Below the pieces are notes generated by a model. It had not been told where the DNA came from and ran no database searches. It worked only from the letters and a program-made list of their open reading frames with translations. The position numbers and the translations under genes were made by a program. Shown piece by piece: positions 59,132-64,000 of a DNA stretch of 64,000 nt (its first letter is position 1; each line of letters starts with the position of its first letter). The stretch comes from Amyloporia xantha. Lineage: Eukaryota > Basidiomycota > Agaricomycetes > Polyporales > Adustoporiaceae. Location of the stretch: positions 744,001 through 808,000 of the forward strand of contig JAYKKR010000001.1 of assembly GCA_036971615.1 (NCBI GenBank), in the 5' to 3' direction.

Positions 59132-59661
59132 CTATATCATTATTCTGCGTGTTTTGGTGCGTGTCTCCTCGAACGGGTTTGCGGGATTGGACTGACTAAA
59201 ACTTGTCTACAGTCGTTATTGTATGAGCATTGGACACATTTTACCTTCAGTCACATTATAATTATCCTAAGCCCTTTCGCTCGGTTCGTTGGCCTCTATA
59301 TGCTGGGACTATGAACAGGTCACGCTTCCGATTAATTTTTTCAGCAGCTGCTTGTTGTTTTGGATGGAGGTCATGGATTTTCGCTGGAATTCGCTGTCTG
59401 TTGACTCAACCTCGAAATTGTCTACAGCTTGACATCTGCCCGGGCTTGCGATGATCGAGGTCCCCCCGCGAAAGGCGATCGAGTTCAAGTACGGGCGCTA
59501 AAATTCCGCGGGGTTGCGTCATTCCGCCAAATCACGTGCCTTTCGTGATGACCGTTGCGGTCTTCCTCCGCAACGCAACCGTAACAAGGCCCCCGCCGCA
59601 GTGCTACTTGTCCTCATACCACCATCTCCTTTTCTTCTGTGCCATTTGCGAGCTTTGTATC
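59132..59661. other. Intergenic region
   Basis: No gene seen. The region is AT-rich just after the ING stop and becomes GC-rich near the F-box gene; an ATCACGTGCC site lies near 59531. Confidence 0.4.
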
Positions 59662-60486
59662 ATGGAACTTCAGGTTGCAAATCTTCTGTTGACTATACCT
59701 CCTGAGATTCTGCTTTATATTCGTAAGACCATTCCTCACCATTCGGCCATTGCAATTGATACCCCTTCCGGGTAGTCTCTTTCCTGGATATACCGGATCT
59801 CAATAATCTTGCTCAACTCTCCCCCACACTTGCTCGATACACCAAGGATCCGGTTCTTCACCACTTCCGCATCCATGTAGTCGCACCGTCGCGCGTCTCC
59901 CACTCATTGTTCGGACAAAGTCCGGGGGGCGGACTACTACGACCGACGGTAGCAGATCTGGTGCACCGGGGCATCATGCGTGGGCTTGGCATTGAACGCC
60001 GGTGGAGAGCGGGAATGTACTTCTATTCTCAACATGTATGTGTACTGTCCAAAGCTGTTCACTCCGGGCGTTCGTCAACTATGGCCACTGACCGTCATTC
60101 CGTTACAGATGGTGACGCAATACGAGAACTCGCTCCGTCTCCAGCGTACCCATGCGGGGAATGTCGTAGAGTCGACCCTACGCAGACATTCCTCGACGAC
60201 ACTCTTCCACGTGTACTTGACACGCGTGCTACCCGAGGAATTTGCGTCGCCTGCCGTCTCACCGTCACTTATACCCGCCATGCGCAAGCTGAAGTGGTCC
60301 ATCCAAAGGGACAGGCTTGCTAAGCTGGTCAAGGGTAGAAACGACATGGTGCATAGTGGCGGCGTAGTGGCTTGGCTCGAGGGCAGGGGGAAAGCCGTCA
60401 TGCGCAGGGAGAACGAGCGGGTGAGGCTCGCCGTGTGCCCCGGAATCAGTGGGATCGTGAGATTCTACGAGAATCTCAATCGGTGA
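59662..60486 (+). CDS. F-box protein, short form
   Basis: Three exons (59662-59728, 59776-60036, about 60110-60486) give MELQVANLLLTIPPEILLYI, then LSFLDIPDLNNLAQLSPTLA, a clear F-box cut by an intron. The rest reads PVLHHFRIHVVAPSRVSHSL, VADLVHRGIMRGLGIERRWR and MRKLKWSIQRDRLAKLV. There are no leucine-rich repeats, so the substrate-binding part is of another type. The F-box suggests an SCF adaptor; the downstream half is well conserved in style but unassigned. About 235 residues. Confidence 0.75.
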
Positions 60487-60885
60487 TGAATACAGGTTAA
60501 GTCTGTGTTTGTGGTAAGCTTTGATTGCCATGTGAATATGTCGACACTGTTCGGACAATTCGATCTTCGTGGGTATCCATCCTACACCTGTTGTAATATA
60601 CCCTCCCCATTGTGGATTGTTATGGCCGTGTGGCTATATATACTTATCCTCAGTCCTCTGTCGGGATGTCTTCATTTGATGTGGAACCCTCGGCATCTAT
60701 GGTGAAAGGTCTGCTACCGTGGTACGTAACACCAGCTTATTTCGGGTCATATGCGCGAAGGTCCTTCAAGAAGGGAATTGCATGTTGAATCCGGCTCCAA
60801 TTGATAACTATAAAATCCAATTTGACGCAGTCTTCACACATGCACGTCCTTGTCTCCCCGATCTCTGCACTGCACAGATCGCAGC
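60487..60885. other. Intergenic region upstream of family member 7
   Basis: No gene seen; a plus-strand frame from 60719 runs into the first exon of the downstream gene but has no distinguishing features. Confidence 0.4.
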
Positions 60886-62441
60886 ATGGGTCCTGCAAGG
60901 TATGTTCGCTATTCGCAATTGTTGTAACACGCCTCTGATGCTGGTGTCCAGTGGTCGACCGATCGACCGTACCAAGCGCGCCCTGATTCGGTCGCTCGAC
61001 AGCAAGAGATGGAAAGTTGCTGATATCGCGGAGTACATTAGTTGCAGCGCATCTGCCGTCCACTATGTGATCGAGAATCGAATGGGAGACAACTTGGATG
61101 AAGACGGCGCTTATGTCGCTGGACGGGTTGGCCACATCACGGATGTGGATCAATTCGACGAAAAACAGGTGCGGCGCCCGACGAAAGAGGAGCCGTCCGA
61201 GGATATAGAAGAGCGGTTTGAAGGCAAGCGGGACTTTGCGGATAGTGAAGAGGATGAAGAGGGCGCCCCTGTTGAGTTTGGTCGAGATTCGACCTACGAA
61301 CCACCTGTCAGACATTCGGCGCGTCTGCGTGGAGAGAAAGCACCTTGTAGGTATCCCTTTCATCAAGATCGTCTTGCTGTGGGATATTGAAACATGATGT
61401 ACAGATGTCCACACGTCGCTTTCTCCTGAAGTCATACTGCGATCACCTCGCAAGTGCTACCCTACCACGGCAAACAAACGCCAGCGCTCTTCGTTTGCTT
61501 CAGACGCAGAACCGCTTGAAGGCAGTCGACAGGCGCACACTTCTTCGTCGTCGACCATATCTACGGCTTCGCAGCCATCCCCAAAGCGCCAAAGGCTTGT
61601 CTCTTCCATGAGATTAACTGAGGTTCAGCGCCGGCTCCCGAATAAGCTTCGTTCACCCCTACGGAAGTATACCACATCCTCCAGCCAGATAACCTCGATC
61701 GGGCATCCTGCCCTCAACCGCTCTGAGCGCGCAAACTACCAGCACGGCGTTGATGTTGGCTCTGAATCCATAGCATCTGCGCGGCAGCGAAAGGAAAAGC
61801 TCTCGATGGAAGGAGGTACCTCTAATGGTACCAGCGAAATCCCTTTGCAGTCATCTACCATGCGATCCTCCGATGGTTCGTCGACTCCTGCATCGGAACG
61901 TGTTCAAAACAAAGAATCTCTAGCCGGATCATCGACTGTTCGGGTGAAGGTGACCCTGTATGCGTTCCTTGACAGCATACGACCCACGCCCTTGACGCAT
62001 CATACGGCCAAACTCGTCGAACTGGGGGTCACAAGTCACGAGCATGTCAAAACTCTGTCGCTGATGCGCGATGAAACCCTTGACGACCTACAACGGGAGC
62101 TACAGTCGCTTGGCATCTCCATCATGGACTGTGTACTGCTGAGGGATGCCTTGAGTGCGCTCCGAAAAGAGCTTGGCGTAGCGCAGCCCCTCAGTCTGAT
62201 CACGCGCACAGCACTCCCTGCCAATGCAATCTCATTCCTGGGCAGCCTCAGACCGCCGCTCGTCGAACATGCCCAAGCGTTTGCTGATCTAGGGATCCGA
62301 GTAGAACATTTGGCGAGCATTGGTTCTGTGGGGCAAGACTCGTACGGGCTGCTCAGTCGAGAGATGCGAGCCAAAGGGTTGACCTTTATGGAATGCTTGA
62401 TGATACGTGATGCCTGTCGAGGCTACGCGGTTGTAAGCTAA
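60886..62441 (+). CDS. HTH plus double SAM-like domain protein (family member 7)
   Basis: The first exon (60886-60899) encodes MGPA plus two bases. A phase-2 intron to 60951 leads to SGRPIDRTKRALIRSLDSKR, the HTH (VADIAEYISCSASAVHYVI) and the acidic tail NLDEDGAYVAGRVGH. A Lys/Glu-rich linker follows. A second intron (about 61347-61405) joins to VHTSLSPEVILRSPRK and a long Ser/Arg-rich region. The two SAM-like repeats are LYAFLDSIRPTPLTHHT to LGISIMDCVLLRDAL, and AISFLGSLRPPLVEHAQAF to KGLTFMECLMIRDACR. Exons and phases are unambiguous, making this the clearest member of the family. It lies 8.4 kb from the nearest paralogue. Confidence 0.78.
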
Positions 62442-63176
62442 GTGTCTCAGGGTTGTATCATCACCGTGTTCACATGGTATGGGGCTGCCATCTCGTTTTT
62501 GTCGAAGATTTCCCAAACTTGCTATACTTTCGGACCGTCGCCCGCTCTGTCAGGAACTTTTGCGAGTGTCAACCACCATGTTTCCGAGGAAATACACTTG
62601 GATGCCAGAGCAGGAGGCTGATTATCGAGCGCATATATTTGTATCCATGGGCTCAACTGGGCCTTAGCTCCACGAGCTCAAACTTGTGAAAGTTGTTGCC
62701 ACAAGGTTCCTTGTCAATTGTTTCCGTTTCCACGAACTGCAAGTAGACAATCATGTACCGTGTCACACAGTATGTATGACTCTCGTCGCTGCACCGTCGT
62801 AGCCCTCGGCATGACGGTAATGCTCAATCCATACCCTTCATAAGTCTTCTGGATGCAGACTTGGCCCGCCACAGCTTAATGCAACATGTATTACCGCACA
62901 CCGAAATCGCATCGGACCAATTACACATAGGCACTGACAGGGTACCAGCAGATATAATACTTCCGTCTCTTCGGGCCAGAATCTCATGAAAGTGAACCTA
63001 TCCTCCATAGATTTTTCAAATATGTACTATCGAGTATCCCTATTCATAGATCATATGCATGCTATAGCGAGGAATACACCTAACATGTCAGTTGTTTGAT
63101 ACCAATTATACAAATACAGGGACCCCAGTTCCAGGAGTCAAATCATACAGTCCTTCCAGGCGATCCTCACTTAGCT
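62442..63176. other. Convergent intergenic region
   Basis: No gene seen. Short open frames at 62453-62689 lack any supporting feature. Confidence 0.45.
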
Positions 63177-64000
63177 TCACTGCTCGCGATTTTTTTTCCA
63201 AGCCGTGTCCGCGATCCGCCTCACCTCTCTCACCCGCTCCTCGCTAGTACGCCAGACACCCCACTCCCCATCACCGCCGACCCCCATGCCCATACCTGGG
63301 GGGCGGTATTCCATCACGCCAGGCAGCCAGGATCCGCCGCTTAAATGGATCTCGCGGAGGCCGTAAGGGAGCAGTGCGTCGAGCAGTGGACCGACGGTCG
63401 TCGGATTGATGCCGGATCCCACGAGGATGGTAGGTGCGCTGGCGCTAGTATTAGCGGAGGCTGTGTCTGCCGCTGTCATTTGCAGCAGCATACGGAGGGT
63501 CGGTAGAGCAGCGGGTGCCTTGGGCTTCTGTCCGCTGTGAACACCAAGGTCAAGATGGATTGAGGTTAGGAGGAACTGTGGAAGGTTTCTTGTGGATGCG
63601 GTACCTTGTCAGGATGCGAGTGACGTGTGGAACCGAGCGCACGTCGTTTAAAGCTGTGTTTCAGCAGGGCCCATGGGTCAGGCAAGACTAACATCGAATG
63701 GTGCGAAGTACCATATACAGGATCTCGTGTCATATCAAACGCTCTGTGAAAGCATACTGTGATATATGAGAACAACCATCTCAACAGGGAAATTACACGC
63801 ACCTTGAAGAGGAGCGGCCTCAACGGTGAGTCTAATTTGGATTTAAATGACTAGCTGCAAATGGACATGGTCTGATGAAAGAGTCAGTTACCTAGTAGTA
63901 CGGACAGCGTCGACTGTCCCGTCCTTAAAGAGAACACCGAATACGACGCCGTTTGCGCCTGCTTTTTTGAACACGCGGATGTCTTCCAACATCGTGGCAA
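63177..64000 (-). CDS. CutC-family protein, 5' part outside the window
   Basis: This TIM-barrel protein of the CutC family (copper homeostasis in older literature, exact activity unsettled) is incomplete at the right edge. From the edge inward it reads ATMLEDIRVFKKAGANGVVF, FKDGTVDAVRTTRL, VEAAPLQVCFHRAFDMTRD (with the conserved FHRAFD) and VRSVPHVTRIL. The last exon has ILVGSGINPTTVGPL and LREIHLSGGSW. Introns lie near 63790-63890, 63600-63750 and around 63535. It ends WKKNREQ. Family motifs are intact. Confidence 0.85.

Overview
The window looks like nuclear DNA from a basidiomycete fungus, most likely an Agaricomycete. Genes are dense and lie on both strands, and are cut by many short introns of about 45-65 nt. 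Several families are typical of fungi: AP-3 delta, a Don3/Sid1-like GCK kinase, an ING-type PHD protein and F-box proteins. Exon structures were inferred by eye from GT-AG (occasionally GC-AG) splice signals and from frame continuity, so internal exon edges are approximate unless stated.

Layout. 1-20 kb is mostly conserved housekeeping. It holds a DHX29/Ucp12-type DEVH helicase (-), divergently paired with the splicing helicase Prp22/DHX8 (+). These are followed by an NXT1/p15 mRNA-export factor (-), a 2-oxoglutarate/Fe(II) oxygenase (-), a small unknown gene (-), the AP-3 delta subunit (+) and a GCK-III kinase (-). 20-32 kb holds a large E2 ubiquitin-conjugating enzyme (+), a Mn/Fe-type cation diffusion facilitator (-), a gene-poor stretch with a small Tc1/mariner-like MITE, an SDR oxidoreductase (+), another gene-poor stretch and a secreted proline-rich repeat protein (+). 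36-45 kb holds a zeta-crystallin-type quinone reductase, a tyrosine phosphatase, an NR2C2AP-like protein, an F-box/leucine-rich protein and a type II membrane O-fucosyltransferase-like protein. 53-64 kb holds a TBC Rab-GAP, an ING PHD protein, a second F-box protein and the 3' part of a CutC-like gene.

The most unusual content is a family of seven related genes of unknown function at 32163-35832, 45553-52470 and 60886-62441. They mix three modules: a Cys/His zinc-finger block, a helix-turn-helix block with a conserved acidic tail, and a C-terminal SAM-like helical domain that is usually duplicated. One member carries all three modules in one chain, some have finger plus SAM-like, some have HTH plus SAM-like, and one has only fingers. 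At least three HTH members share the same minimal first exon (an M-G-x start) and a phase-2 intron just before the HTH. This looks like a locally expanded, modular family of putative chromatin or transcription factors and is the best candidate here for an undescribed system.

No tRNA, rRNA, CRISPR or prokaryotic-type operon was seen.
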